A stretch of 64,000 nt of DNA from Kibdelosporangium banguiense. GTDB taxonomy: Bacteria > Actinomycetota > Actinomycetes > Mycobacteriales > Pseudonocardiaceae. The notes under the pieces are model-generated. The model was given only the letters and a program-made list of their open reading frames with translations. It was not told the origin of the DNA and did no database searches. The position numbers and the translations under genes were made by a program. Location: positions 12,289,203 to 12,353,202 of the forward strand of contig NZ_JAGINW010000001.1 in NCBI RefSeq assembly GCF_017876405.1, given 5' to 3'. The number at the start of each line of letters is the position of its first letter. Positions within the stretch are counted from its first letter, which is position 1. This document shows, piece after piece, positions 1 through 7,511 of this stretch.

Positions 1-1077
1 AACGACATCGCTGCGGCCGCAGGCGTGACCGGGCCAGCGGTGTACCGGCACTTCCGCGGTAAGCAGGACGTCCTGGCACATGTGCTGCTCTCCGGGCTCG
101 ACAAGTTCGGCCTGGTCACCGACGAGGCACTGGCCCGCGAAAAGCCACTGCACTCGCTGGTCGAGGCGGTGTCCGCACTGGCCGTCGAGCGCCGCGAGGT
201 CACCGCGCTCTGGCGCTGGCAGGGCCGTCACCTGGACAAAGCCGACCAGATCAAGATCCGCAAGCGCGGCGCAGAGCTGATGGGCGACTGGATCACCGCG
301 CTGCGCGACACGCGGCCGGACCTGCCGCCACCGGACGCCGAACTGCTGTCCTGGGCGGCGTTGAGCGTCTTCGGCAGCGTCGCCGACCACCACGTGAGCC
401 TGCCCAAGCGCCGGTTCGAGCAATTGCTTGGCCAACTGGCGTGCACGGTCCTGCGCAGCACGCCCGCGGCCTCCTTTCAGCCGTCGGTCCAGGACTGGCA
501 GCGGCCCCAGGTCCAGCCGTCCCGGCGCGAGGAGCTGCTGACCATCGCGACCAAGTTGTTCCGGGAACACGGCTATCGCGATGTGAGCATGGAGGACATC
601 GGCGCGGCCGCCGGGATCGCCGGGCCGAGCGTCTACCGGCATTTCGCCGGCAAGGCCGAGCTGCTGATGGCGGCCGGCTACCGGATGGCCGACCGGCTCA
701 AGATGGCCGCCCGGCAGGCGATCGAGACCGCGAGCTCGCCACACGACGCGCTCACCGCGCTCGTCCGATCCTATGTGGACATCGTGTCCCGGTCGGACGA
801 CCTGCTGTCGGTGTTCGCCAGCGAAGTCGGGCACGTGCCGGAACGCGACCGCAAGGAACTGGTCCGCGTGCAGCGCGGCTACGTCGCCGAATGGGTGACA
901 CTGCTGAGAACCGTCGCACCGCAATTGCCCGAGCCGGAAGCCCGGATCGCGGTGCACGCCGCGTTGACCATCGTCAACGACCTGACCCGTACGCCCCGGG
1001 TCACCGCCAGACCGGGGCTGGTGGCCGAACTCACCGGCCTGGCGGTAGCCGTACTGGACGAAGCAGCACATATCTAG
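1..1077 (+). CDS. Tandem TetR-family regulator, 5' end outside window
   Basis: The reading frame is open from base 1, so the true start lies upstream. The first codons already read the end of a TetR helix-turn-helix (VTGPAVYRHFRGKQDVL). A ligand-domain-like helical stretch follows. A second complete TetR DNA-binding domain then starts near base 520 (RREELLTIATKLFREHGY, then IAGPSVYRHFAGKAELL) and has its own C-terminal domain. The protein is therefore two TetR units in one chain, whereas ordinary TetR proteins are about 200 residues and act as dimers. It ends with TAG at 1075-1077, 23 bases before a P450 gene on the same strand, which is the likely regulatory target. The ligand is unknown. 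A plausible alternative is an activator of the P450 rather than a repressor. Confidence 0.88.
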   Translation, partial: NDIAAAAGVTGPAVYRHFRGKQDVLAHVLLSGLDKFGLVTDEALAREKPLHSLVEAVSALAVERREVTALWRWQGRHLDKADQIKIRKRGAELMGDWITALRDTRPDLPPPDAELLSWAALSVFGSVADHHVSLPKRRFEQLLGQLACTVLRSTPAASFQPSVQDWQRPQVQPSRREELLTIATKLFREHGYRDVSMEDIGAAAGIAGPSVYRHFAGKAELLMAAGYRMADRLKMAARQAIETASSPHDALTALVRSYVDIVSRSDDLLSVFASEVGHVPERDRKELVRVQRGYVAEWVTLLRTVAPQLPEPEARIAVHAALTIVNDLTRTPRVTARPGLVAELTGLAVAVLDEAAHI

Positions 1078-1100
1078 ATGGATAGCGGGAGGCAGGCGCA

Positions 1101-2501
1101 ATGTCAGCGACGCACATGCCCGGAGCCACCAAGTTCGACGAATGGCTGCTCGAGAACACCTGGCGCAGAAAGGACTTCGGCGCGGTCCCGGCAGGCTCGG
1201 GCCTCAAACCGATCCCCGGCGACAGTGGTCTCCCGCTGCTCGGGCACTCGCTGGAGGCGCTGCGGCTGGGCCTGGACTTCGGGCTCAAGCGGTACGAGAC
1301 CTACGGGCCGGTGTCGTGGATGAAGGCGTTCGGCATCAACCTCGTCGGCATCGCGGGCGGGGACGCGATCCAGGTCGTGCTGACCAACAAGGACAAAGCC
1401 TTCTCCCAGCAGGGCTGGACGTACTTCATCGGCCCGTTCTTCAAGCGCGGCCTGATGTTGCTCGACTTCGAGGAGCACATGTTCCACCGGCGCCTGATGC
1501 AGCAGGCGTTCACCCGGCCGCGGATCATGGGCTACCTCGAACACGTCGCCGAGGAGGCGGCCCGGGGCGTGGACGCGTGGCAGCCGGGCACGTTCCACGT
1601 CTACCCGGCGATGAAACAGCTGACCCTGGACATCGCGGGCAGCGTGTTCATGGCCTCCGAACTGGGCGCCGAGAAGGACGCGCTGAACAAGGCATTCGTG
1701 GCCACAGTCCGGGCAGGCACATCACTGGTCCGCTACGCGGTGCCCGGCAGCCGGTGGAACGCCGGGCTACAGGGCCGCAAGGTGCTTGAGGACTTCTTCC
1801 GCCGCAACGTTCCCGCCAAACGTGCGAGCGACTCCAACGACCTGTTCGCAGGCCTGTGCCACGCACGCGACGACGACGGCGAGGCGTTCACCGACGACGA
1901 CGTCGTCAGTCACATGATCTTCCTGATGATGGCCGCACACGACACGTCCACCATCACCACCACCGCGGCCGCCTATTTCCTGGGCAAGGACCGGGACTGG
2001 CAGGACCGGGCGCGCAAGGAGTGCTTCGCCGCCGGGCCGGGACCGCTCGACATCGACGCCCTGGAAGGCCTGCGCGACCTGGAACTGGTGATCAAGGAGT
2101 CACTGCGGCTGGTGGCCCCGGTCCCCACGATGGCCCGCAAGACCGTCAAGGACACCGAGGTCCTCGGCCACTACATCCCGGCGGACACCATGATCGGCCT
2201 CGGTCCCTGGGTCAACCACATGCTGCCGGACTACTGGACAAATCCCGACGACTTCGACCCCGACCGTTTCGGCGAGGAACGCCGCGAGGACAAGTCGCAC
2301 CGCTACGCCTGGATGCCGTTCGGCGGCGGCGCCCACAAGTGCATCGGCATGCACTTCGGAATGCTCGAAGTGAAGACGTTGCTGCACCGGATGCTGACCA
2401 CATACGAGTGGTCCGTGCCGCAGGACTACCGCGTCCGCTGGGATTCCACGTCGCTGCCCGCACCCTCCGACGGCCTTCCTGTTGCCCTGAAACGGTTGTA
2501 A
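1101..2501 (+). CDS. Cytochrome P450, CYP136-like
   Basis: A 466-residue cytochrome P450 haem monooxygenase. Visible motifs are the I-helix oxygen-activation segment AAHDTS (278-283), the ExxR pair E333/R336 in KESLR, and the haem loop FGGGAHKCIG (407-416) with proximal Cys414. The stretch around residues 101-137 (FSQQGW, IGPFF, LMLLDFEEHMFHRR) and the N-terminal GSGLKP...GLPLLGH strongly recall Mycobacterium tuberculosis CYP136 (Rv3059). This is from memory, not a search. No membrane anchor is evident, so it is probably cytosolic and fed by ferredoxin or flavodoxin partners encoded elsewhere. The ATG at 1101 has GGGAGG at 1086-1091. It lies directly downstream of the tandem TetR gene and is probably cotranscribed with it. 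The substrate is unknown; a sterol- or lipid-like compound is conceivable. Confidence 0.95.
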   Translation: MSATHMPGATKFDEWLLENTWRRKDFGAVPAGSGLKPIPGDSGLPLLGHSLEALRLGLDFGLKRYETYGPVSWMKAFGINLVGIAGGDAIQVVLTNKDKAFSQQGWTYFIGPFFKRGLMLLDFEEHMFHRRLMQQAFTRPRIMGYLEHVAEEAARGVDAWQPGTFHVYPAMKQLTLDIAGSVFMASELGAEKDALNKAFVATVRAGTSLVRYAVPGSRWNAGLQGRKVLEDFFRRNVPAKRASDSNDLFAGLCHARDDDGEAFTDDDVVSHMIFLMMAAHDTSTITTTAAAYFLGKDRDWQDRARKECFAAGPGPLDIDALEGLRDLELVIKESLRLVAPVPTMARKTVKDTEVLGHYIPADTMIGLGPWVNHMLPDYWTNPDDFDPDRFGEERREDKSHRYAWMPFGGGAHKCIGMHFGMLEVKTLLHRMLTTYEWSVPQDYRVRWDSTSLPAPSDGLPVALKRL

Positions 2502-2579
2502 TACGCCATTGCCGCGTACGCGGACGGTTGTCGGCCCGTACCATGCTGGTTCGCAGTGGTTCCGACAAGATGGGTTCTT

Positions 2580-2771
2580 GTGACGCGTCTACTTGTACTT
2601 GGTGGCTCATGGTTTCTTGGCCGGGCCATAGTTGACGATGCGCTGGCACGAGGCTGGCATGTAACGACTTTCCGGCGAGGTCAGTCCGGCCAGGACGCCG
2701 ACGGAGCCGAGACTGTCCGGGGCGACCGCACCAACTCCGACGACCTGGCACGACTCGGATCGCGAGGCCTG
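2580..2771 (+). pseudogene. NAD-dependent epimerase/dehydratase, N-terminal fragment
   Basis: A GTG at 2580 opens a frame with a clear Rossmann start: LLVLGGSWFLGRAI, then GWHVTTFRRG and VRGDRTNSDDLARL. This matches the first 60-65 residues of NAD-dependent epimerase/reductase proteins of about 300 residues. Similarity stops near base 2771. The frame then runs on without meaning, antisense to a truncated regulator gene. It is therefore a 3'-truncated remnant with the NAD-binding GxxGxxG-type loop but no catalytic YxxxK. It follows the P450 gene by about 80 bases. Loss probably came from the same deletion or recombination that cut the neighbouring minus-strand gene. Confidence 0.7.
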
Positions 2772-2782
2772 CCCGACATCCC

Positions 2783-2938
2783 GGACAGCCACCGCTTCAC
2801 CTGGGCATGTGAGACGTCAGCGGTGCCCTCTCCGCAGTCTCCCGCAGCTGCCTTGTATCCCTTGACGAAATCCAGCACGGACAGGTTCGCCTCTTGCGCG
2901 AGCTGTTCCAGTCGCGTTCGTGGCACCGACCGAGCCAT
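2783..2938 (-). pseudogene. XRE-type regulator, N-terminal fragment
   Basis: On the minus strand an ATG at 2938 has a good ribosome site (GAGAGGTGGG ending about 5 bases upstream). It starts a protein reading MARSVPRTRLEQLAQEANLS, then VSHAQVKRWLSG. This is the N-terminal helix-turn-helix of the large actinomycete regulators that carry a DNA-binding head and a long TPR or effector body. Recognisable sequence ends after about 50 residues, exactly where the plus-strand epimerase fragment also ends. The rest of the gene is missing. A truncated but expressed peptide is possible, since start and ribosome site are intact. The exact end of homology (about 2783) is an estimate. Confidence 0.55.
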
Positions 2939-3113
2939 CTGGTTCCCACCTCTCTGCAGCTGTCATCACGGTAAGCGCTGCCGCGAGAAAAATGAGGGAC
3001 GACGAGCGAATGCACCCTGAAAGAGCCAAAGTGATCTCAGCATGCACTCCAGGTGCTCACCTTCCATTGGCGATGATCACAACGTTCGGCCAGTCGGGGA
3101 AGGGAGCGGCACA

Positions 3114-3386
3114 GTGGACAGCAAGATTTGCGCTTCCCGCACTCGGTCACGTCATGAGCTCAAACGTGAAAGGACTGTACGTGAAGTGCGCGACAGTGCG
3201 GCGGAAATTCTGGCTGCTGTTGGCACGGTCAAGCTCCGCCGCATCGCGCTGTTCCGTGCGACGAAATGGGCCGAGATCTCCACCGAGGCCTACCCGGATG
3301 ACCGCGACCACGGCGACGACCAGTGGGTCCGCGCTGCTGAGTGGTTGCGGATCGGATGGAACCTTCCCTCGCCTGCGACACCGTGA
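3114..3386 (+). CDS. Hypothetical protein, 90 residues
   Basis: This frame of 90 residues probably starts at GTG 3114; the ATG at 3042 would add a poorly coding-like stretch. The protein has a basic N-terminal half (RTRSRHELKRERTVREVRD) and an acidic, Trp-containing C-terminal half (DDQWVRAAEWLRIGW). I recognise no domain. It lies upstream of a small hypothetical gene and an XRE regulator on the same strand with short gaps, which suggests a three-gene regulatory module. Base composition here is slightly less GC-rich than in flanking housekeeping genes, in line with an accessory region. Coding status is plausible but not proven. Confidence 0.45.
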   Translation: MDSKICASRTRSRHELKRERTVREVRDSAAEILAAVGTVKLRRIALFRATKWAEISTEAYPDDRDHGDDQWVRAAEWLRIGWNLPSPATP

Positions 3387-3415
3387 AACAAATCTCTCAC
3401 ACCTGGAGCTCCACC

Positions 3416-3739
3416 ATGGTCCACACGACTGACATCTCCACCACCCGCAGCAGTTCCCAGCCGCAAGCCGACGATACGGACTTCACGACTCTGGTGGCGG
3501 AGATGGTCGCCGACCAGGCGCCCCGCGTGTTCGCAATCGTGCTGGAATACGGCGAACAGATCGATGCCCAAATCATTGGTCGGGGTATGGCACTCGATGA
3601 GAGCGCCTACGTCACCACCGTCGACGGCAAGAACCAATACCTCCTGGCCGAACCGGAAAACGCCCTGAAGTATCTCCCCAGCCACCCCGACACCACCCCA
3701 CACCTCGTATGGGCAGCCCCTCTCACGAACAACCAGTAG
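3416..3739 (+). CDS. Small hypothetical protein paired with XRE regulator
   Basis: A 107-residue protein starting at ATG 3416, with GGAG at 3405-3408. A longer in-frame start at 3341 would lack a ribosome site. The core (DFTTLVAEMVADQAPRVFAI, then VLEYGEQIDAQIIGRGMAL and a VDGKNQYLL segment) resembles a common family of small acidic actinomycete proteins encoded immediately before XRE regulators. The family role is unknown to me. No membrane segment, signal or catalytic motif is visible, so it is probably cytosolic. The XRE gene starts 39 bases downstream on the same strand. Confidence 0.75.
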   Translation: MVHTTDISTTRSSSQPQADDTDFTTLVAEMVADQAPRVFAIVLEYGEQIDAQIIGRGMALDESAYVTTVDGKNQYLLAEPENALKYLPSHPDTTPHLVWAAPLTNNQ

Positions 3740-3778
3740 AACCACCAACGACACCGCGCGGTATCACTGGAGCCAAGA

Positions 3779-4090
3779 TTGGCCAGAACCAGCCTCAGTC
3801 TTCCATTCAGTGGCAGCAGACTCCGCCACTGGCGCGAACGAGCCGGACTGATTCAGCAAGCCCTCGCCGAGCGCTGCGGCCTGTCTCGATTCCAGATCTC
3901 CCGTTGGGAGACGGGCGACGCCAAGCCAGAACCCGGCTCGCTCAGACCACTCGTGCGAGGACTGGCCGCCGCACTCGGTGATCACCTGGCACCTTTCGAA
4001 CTCGCCGACCTGCTCGACAGCCCGTCCGATGTACAGCCGAAGCACAGACAGGCCGCCAGAGGACTGCCAGTGACCTTGGAGCGCCTCTGA
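3779..4090 (+). CDS. XRE-family helix-turn-helix regulator, TTG start
   Basis: A 103-residue protein with an XRE/Cro-type helix-turn-helix at residues 12-65: LRHWRERAGLIQQALAERCG, then LSRFQISRWETGDAKPEPGS. No ATG or GTG suits the domain boundary. A TTG at 3779 does, with GGAG at 3769-3772 six bases upstream. The recognition helix (SRFQISRWE) is intact. The C-terminus is short and has no effector domain, so this is a minimal DNA-binding protein. It is likely the regulator of the small module 3114-4090. A separate overlapping frame from 3709 in the same region is a shadow. Confidence 0.8.
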   Translation: MARTSLSLPFSGSRLRHWRERAGLIQQALAERCGLSRFQISRWETGDAKPEPGSLRPLVRGLAAALGDHLAPFELADLLDSPSDVQPKHRQAARGLPVTLERL

Positions 4091-4242
4091 GTTCTCTGAT
4101 ACTGTCCTGTCTGTGACTACCGGGTCGGCCATAAGCCATTCACAGACGGGTTTCCCGGTTCTGTCTTGAACACCTCACGGGCCCGCGGCCCGCCGTTCCT
4201 CCGGGTTCTTCTGAAGAGCTCGCGGAGGAGAGGAGGTGAATC

Positions 4243-4461
4243 ATGACAGAAACCTTCGCATCGTTCATTGCCGCGCGTGACGCCGGTGATGTCCTGACTG
4301 GACGCGTTGTCAGCGAGATGCCGTTCGGCGTTTTCGTCGAGATGGCCGAAGGCGTGCACGGTCTGCTGGTCGGCGCCAAGCTGAGCGAGGGCACCGAGGT
4401 CCGGGTCAAGATCCTGGACATCGACGTGGAGAAGAACCGGATGAGCCTGACACAGGCCTAA
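4243..4461 (+). CDS. Single S1-domain RNA-binding protein
   Basis: A 72-residue protein that is essentially one S1/OB-fold RNA-binding domain: AGDVLTGRVVSEMPFGVFVE, GVHGLLVGAKLSEGTEVRVK, ILDIDVEKNRMSLTQ. This is the classic S1 pattern of five strands with G-V/F-V and the final RMSLS-like strand. The ATG at 4243 has a very strong ribosome site (GGAGGAGAGGAGG). Stand-alone S1 proteins of this size occur in actinomycetes and probably bind mRNA or rRNA; the target is unknown. It stands alone between an XRE gene and a convergent TetR gene, and ends at a strong palindromic terminator. Confidence 0.88.
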   Translation: MTETFASFIAARDAGDVLTGRVVSEMPFGVFVEMAEGVHGLLVGAKLSEGTEVRVKILDIDVEKNRMSLTQA

Positions 4462-4472
4462 AACGGGTGCGC

Positions 4473-4496
4473 TCCAGGCAAGGCGCCTTGCCTGGA
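4473..4496. terminator. Bidirectional terminator palindrome
   Basis: A perfect 24-base palindrome with zero loop: arm TCCAGGCAAGGC followed by its reverse complement. It lies between two convergent genes, the S1-domain protein (stop 4461) and the TetR regulator (stop 4503). No U-run follows, as is usual for high-GC actinomycete terminators. Confidence 0.65.
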
Positions 4497-4502
4497 ACCC
4501 CG

Positions 4503-5105
4503 CTATGCCCTGGCGTGCAGAGTGGTGTCCAGGATTTCGGCCCAGCGGTCGATGATCCCGGCGCGTCGCTTGCTGTCGTCGGTGAGCAGGTTCGCCAAAC
4601 CCAGGCCCCGCGCCATGTCCAGCGTCGCCTGCACGGTTTCCCTTACGCCAGGCGCTGTTTCGTCCACGCCCAGCAACTCGACGGCGAGTTTGTGCGCTTC
4701 GCGGCCGACGTGTGCCTCCAGCGGCACAACAAGATCGCGCAGCTGCTCGTCCGACGTGGCCGCGACCCACAGATGCAGCGCCGCACGGAAGATCTGGCCG
4801 GTGTACATCCGCACCACCAGGTCCACGACCGCACGCGTCCGTTCACGCCCGGACGGCAGATCCGCGCTGTGCTCGCGGATCCAGTCCGTCCGGACGTTGG
4901 TCACATAGTCCACCGCCGCCGCGAAAAGGTCCTCTCGCGTCGGGAAATGGTGCTGCGCCGCGCCTCGGGACACCCCGGCGCGTTCGGCGACCACGGCCAC
5001 TGTGCTGCCGGCCCAGCCGAGTTCGGCGAGGGCCTCGATGGCGGACTCCAGCAGCCGTTGCCTGGTCGCACGGCTCCGGTCCTGCTGCGGCTGGCGCACG
5101 GACAC
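4503..5105 (-). CDS. TetR-family regulator of acyl-CoA dehydrogenase operon
   Basis: A 200-residue TetR repressor with a GTG start at 5105. The N-terminal helix-turn-helix is clear (RQRLLESAIEALAELGWAGS, VVAERAGVSRGAAQHHFPTRE DLF), followed by an all-helical ligand domain with several Trp and Tyr residues. It is the last gene of a minus-strand operon, starting 2 bases after the stop of an acyl-CoA dehydrogenase gene. This arrangement suggests autoregulation and control of fatty-acid or branched acyl-CoA breakdown, with an acyl-CoA as inducer. A candidate operator lies upstream of the first gene at 7446-7461. Confidence 0.9.
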   Translation of the reverse strand: MSVRQPQQDRSRATRQRLLESAIEALAELGWAGSTVAVVAERAGVSRGAAQHHFPTREDLFAAAVDYVTNVRTDWIREHSADLPSGRERTRAVVDLVVRMYTGQIFRAALHLWVAATSDEQLRDLVVPLEAHVGREAHKLAVELLGVDETAPGVRETVQATLDMARGLGLANLLTDDSKRRAGIIDRWAEILDTTLHARA

Positions 5106-5107
5106 TC

Positions 5108-6265
5108 CTAATAGGACTTCGGCAGGCCCAGTGAGTGCTGGGCGACGAAGTTCAGGATCATCTCACGGCTGACCGGGGCGATCCGGCCGACGCGCGCGGC
5201 GAGCACCAACGCGCCGAGGCCGTACTCGCTGGCCATCCCGTTGCCGCCGTGCACCTGCAGCGCCTGGTCAGCGGCCTTCGCGGCAGCTTCACCGGCCGCG
5301 TACTTGGCCATGTTGGCGGCCTCACCTGCGGCCATGTCGTTGCCGGAGTCGTAGAGCGCGGCGGCTTTCTGCGTCATCAGCCGCGCCAGTTCGATGTTGA
5401 TGTGCGCGTCGGCCAACGGATGCGAAAGGCCCTGATGCGCACCAATTGGCGCGCCCCAGACACTGCGGGTCTTGGCGTAGTCGACGCCCTTGCCCAGCGC
5501 CAGCCGCCCGATGCCGGTGGCGAACGACGCCGCCATGATCCGTTCTGGGTTCAGGCCCGCGAACAGCTGCGCCAGCGCGGCGTCCTCCGAGCCGACAAGT
5601 GCCTCAGCGGGCAGGCGCACATCGTCGAAGAAGAGCGTGAACTGGCGGTCCGGCGAGACCATGTCCATGTCGATCTTCTGGTACGTGAAGCCGGGCGCGT
5701 CGGTCGGCACGATGAACAGGGCGGGCTTGAGCTTGCCGGTCTTCGCGTCCTCGGTGCGGCCCACGATCAGCACCGCGTCGGCGCCGTCGACCCCGGAGAT
5801 GAACACCTTCTGGCCGCTGAGCACCCAGTCGCCGCCGTCCCGCCGGGCAGTGGTGGTGATCTTGTGCGAGTTGGAGCCCGCGTCCGGCTCGGTGATGCCG
5901 AACGCCATGGTCACCGTGCCGTCGGCGAACTTCGGCAGCCACTGCTGCTTCTGGCCGTCCGTGCCGAACCTCGCGATGATCGTCGCGCAGATAGCCGGCG
6001 ACACAACCATCATCAGCAACGGGCAACCCGCGGCCGAGAGTTCCTCGCACACCGCGGCCAGATCACCGATCCCGCCGCCACCGCCGCCGTACTCCTCCGG
6101 CACGTTGACGCCCAGGTACCCGAGCTTGCCGGCCTCCTGCCAAAGCTCAGTGGTGTGACCACCTTCGCGGGCGACCTTGACGTAGTAGTCGTGGCCGTAA
6201 CGCTTGCCCAGGTCGGAGACTGCCTTGCGCAGCGCCAGCCGCTCCTCGGATTCAACGAAGTTCAT
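5108..6265 (-). CDS. Acyl-CoA dehydrogenase (second gene of operon)
   Basis: A 385-residue FAD-dependent acyl-CoA dehydrogenase that introduces the alpha-beta double bond in acyl-CoA thioesters. Visible features are the N-terminal helical domain, the middle-domain signature (TMAFGITEPDAGSNSHKI), the strand region VLSGQKVFISGVDGADAVL, and the C-terminal HGGNGM loop (QALQVHGGNGMASEYG). The usual GTSEI segment is replaced by APVSREMIL. I chose ATG 6265 because it overlaps the upstream gene's stop as ATGA (6262-6265). The longer frame to 6460 is antisense noise over that gene. Paired ACAD genes plus TetR point to a specific acyl-CoA catabolic route or a heteromeric enzyme. The substrate cannot be read from sequence. 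Confidence 0.93.
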   Translation of the reverse strand: MNFVESEERLALRKAVSDLGKRYGHDYYVKVAREGGHTTELWQEAGKLGYLGVNVPEEYGGGGGGIGDLAAVCEELSAAGCPLLMMVVSPAICATIIARFGTDGQKQQWLPKFADGTVTMAFGITEPDAGSNSHKITTTARRDGGDWVLSGQKVFISGVDGADAVLIVGRTEDAKTGKLKPALFIVPTDAPGFTYQKIDMDMVSPDRQFTLFFDDVRLPAEALVGSEDAALAQLFAGLNPERIMAASFATGIGRLALGKGVDYAKTRSVWGAPIGAHQGLSHPLADAHINIELARLMTQKAAALYDSGNDMAAGEAANMAKYAAGEAAAKAADQALQVHGGNGMASEYGLGALVLAARVGRIAPVSREMILNFVAQHSLGLPKSY

Positions 6266-7413
6266 GCCGTAAACCCCAATCGCTTCGCGGCCAAGCCGGT
6301 CAGGATCTCCGAGGTGCCGCCACCGATCCCCAGGATCCGCATGTCCCGATACTGCCGTTCGACCTCGGCCTCCCGCATGTAGCCAAGGCCGCCATGCAGC
6401 TGAACCGCTTTGTCCACAACCCATTCGCCGGTCTCGACGGCGGTGTTCTTGGCGAAACACGCCTCGGCGATCACGTCCTCGCCGGCCAGGTACTTGACCG
6501 CGACGCTGCGCGTGTACGTCCTGGCCACATCAATCTTGCGAGCCATGTCGGTCAAGGTGTGCTGAACCAGCTGTCTGGAGATGAGCGGACGCCCGAAGGT
6601 CTCCCGCATCCGGCACCATTCCAGCGTCACATCCAACGCACGCTGCGCGGACGCATAAGCCTGCACAGCCAACGAAAGCCGCTCAGTCATGAACTGCTGC
6701 GCGACCTGGATGAACCCCGAGTTCTCCGCACCGACAAGATTGCCCACCGGAACGCGACAATCCACAAAGGATAGTTCAGCGGTGTCCGAACAAAGCCACC
6801 CCATCTTGTCAAGCTTGCGCGAGACAGTGAAGCCGGGCGTGCCACGTTCGATGACCAACAAGGAAATCCCGTGCGCGCCAGGATCCCCCGTCCGCACAAC
6901 AGTCGTGACAAAGTCCGCCCGGCAACCGGAAGTGATGAAAGTCTTGGCACCGTTGACGATGTAGTGGTCACCGTCGCGCTTGGCAGACGTCCTGACCGAC
7001 GCCACATCCGAGCCACCGTCCGGCTCCGTCACCGCGAGCGACCCGATCAGCTCGCCCGCCAACGTCGGCTTGACCCACCGCTCAACCTGCTCCGCGTCCC
7101 CCGCCTCAGCTATATGCGGCACCGCAATCCCACACGTGAACAACGACGCCATCAGACCACCGGACGCCCCCGCGTACAACATCTCCTCAGCCACCGTCAA
7201 CGCGTCAAGATAGTCACCGTCTCCCCCACCAACGGACGACGGGAACGCAACCCCCAACAACCCAAGCTCACCAGCTTTGCGGTGCAGCTCACGCGGCAAC
7301 TCCCCAGCCCGCTCCCACTCATCAAGATGCGGCGCGACCTCCCCCGCCACGAACCGCCGCACAGTCCGCCTCAGCGCATCCCGCTCAGGCGTCCGGAAAG
7401 GATCGGCGCTCAC
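6262..7413 (-). CDS. Acyl-CoA dehydrogenase (first gene of operon)
   Basis: A 383-residue acyl-CoA dehydrogenase. Motifs are IGSLAVTEPDGGSDVASV in the FAD/substrate domain, IVNGAKTFITSGCRADF, and the C-terminal LHGGLGYMREAEVERQYRD, RILGIGGGTSEIL with the typical GTSEI flavin-contact segment. The likely start is GTG 7413 (VSADPFRTPERDALRRTV). The much longer open frame upstream is not coding-like. Translation is coupled to the second ACAD gene through a 4-base overlap. The 98-base gap to the preceding gene holds an inverted repeat that may be the operator. Related pairs in actinobacteria act on medium-chain, branched or steroid-side-chain acyl-CoAs, but the choice here is open. Confidence 0.92.
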   Translation of the reverse strand: MSADPFRTPERDALRRTVRRFVAGEVAPHLDEWERAGELPRELHRKAGELGLLGVAFPSSVGGGDGDYLDALTVAEEMLYAGASGGLMASLFTCGIAVPHIAEAGDAEQVERWVKPTLAGELIGSLAVTEPDGGSDVASVRTSAKRDGDHYIVNGAKTFITSGCRADFVTTVVRTGDPGAHGISLLVIERGTPGFTVSRKLDKMGWLCSDTAELSFVDCRVPVGNLVGAENSGFIQVAQQFMTERLSLAVQAYASAQRALDVTLEWCRMRETFGRPLISRQLVQHTLTDMARKIDVARTYTRSVAVKYLAGEDVIAEACFAKNTAVETGEWVVDKAVQLHGGLGYMREAEVERQYRDMRILGIGGGTSEILTGLAAKRLGFTA

Positions 7414-7445
7414 CCCCACACCGTGGCACGAACCCCCGCCAAAAT

Positions 7446-7461
7446 CAAGCACGCATGCTTG
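7446..7461. promoter_or_regulatory. Candidate TetR operator upstream of ACAD operon
   Basis: A perfect inverted repeat CAAGCA-N4-TGCTTG, with partial symmetry continuing outward, sits 33 bases upstream of the first ACAD start codon. Size and position fit a TetR-family operator, and a TetR gene ends this operon. Its CAAG/CTTG half sites resemble those reported for KstR2, but the spacing differs. Confidence 0.5.
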
Positions 7462-7511
7462 TTTCTGACCGCAAGTAGTCTTCCAGCAGGCCTGCCGGGG
7501 GTGACAGACAG

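Noticed and set aside
5135..6382. 415-codon plus-strand open frame
   Set aside because: It is antisense to an acyl-CoA dehydrogenase gene with full family motifs. Composition is typical of shadow frames.
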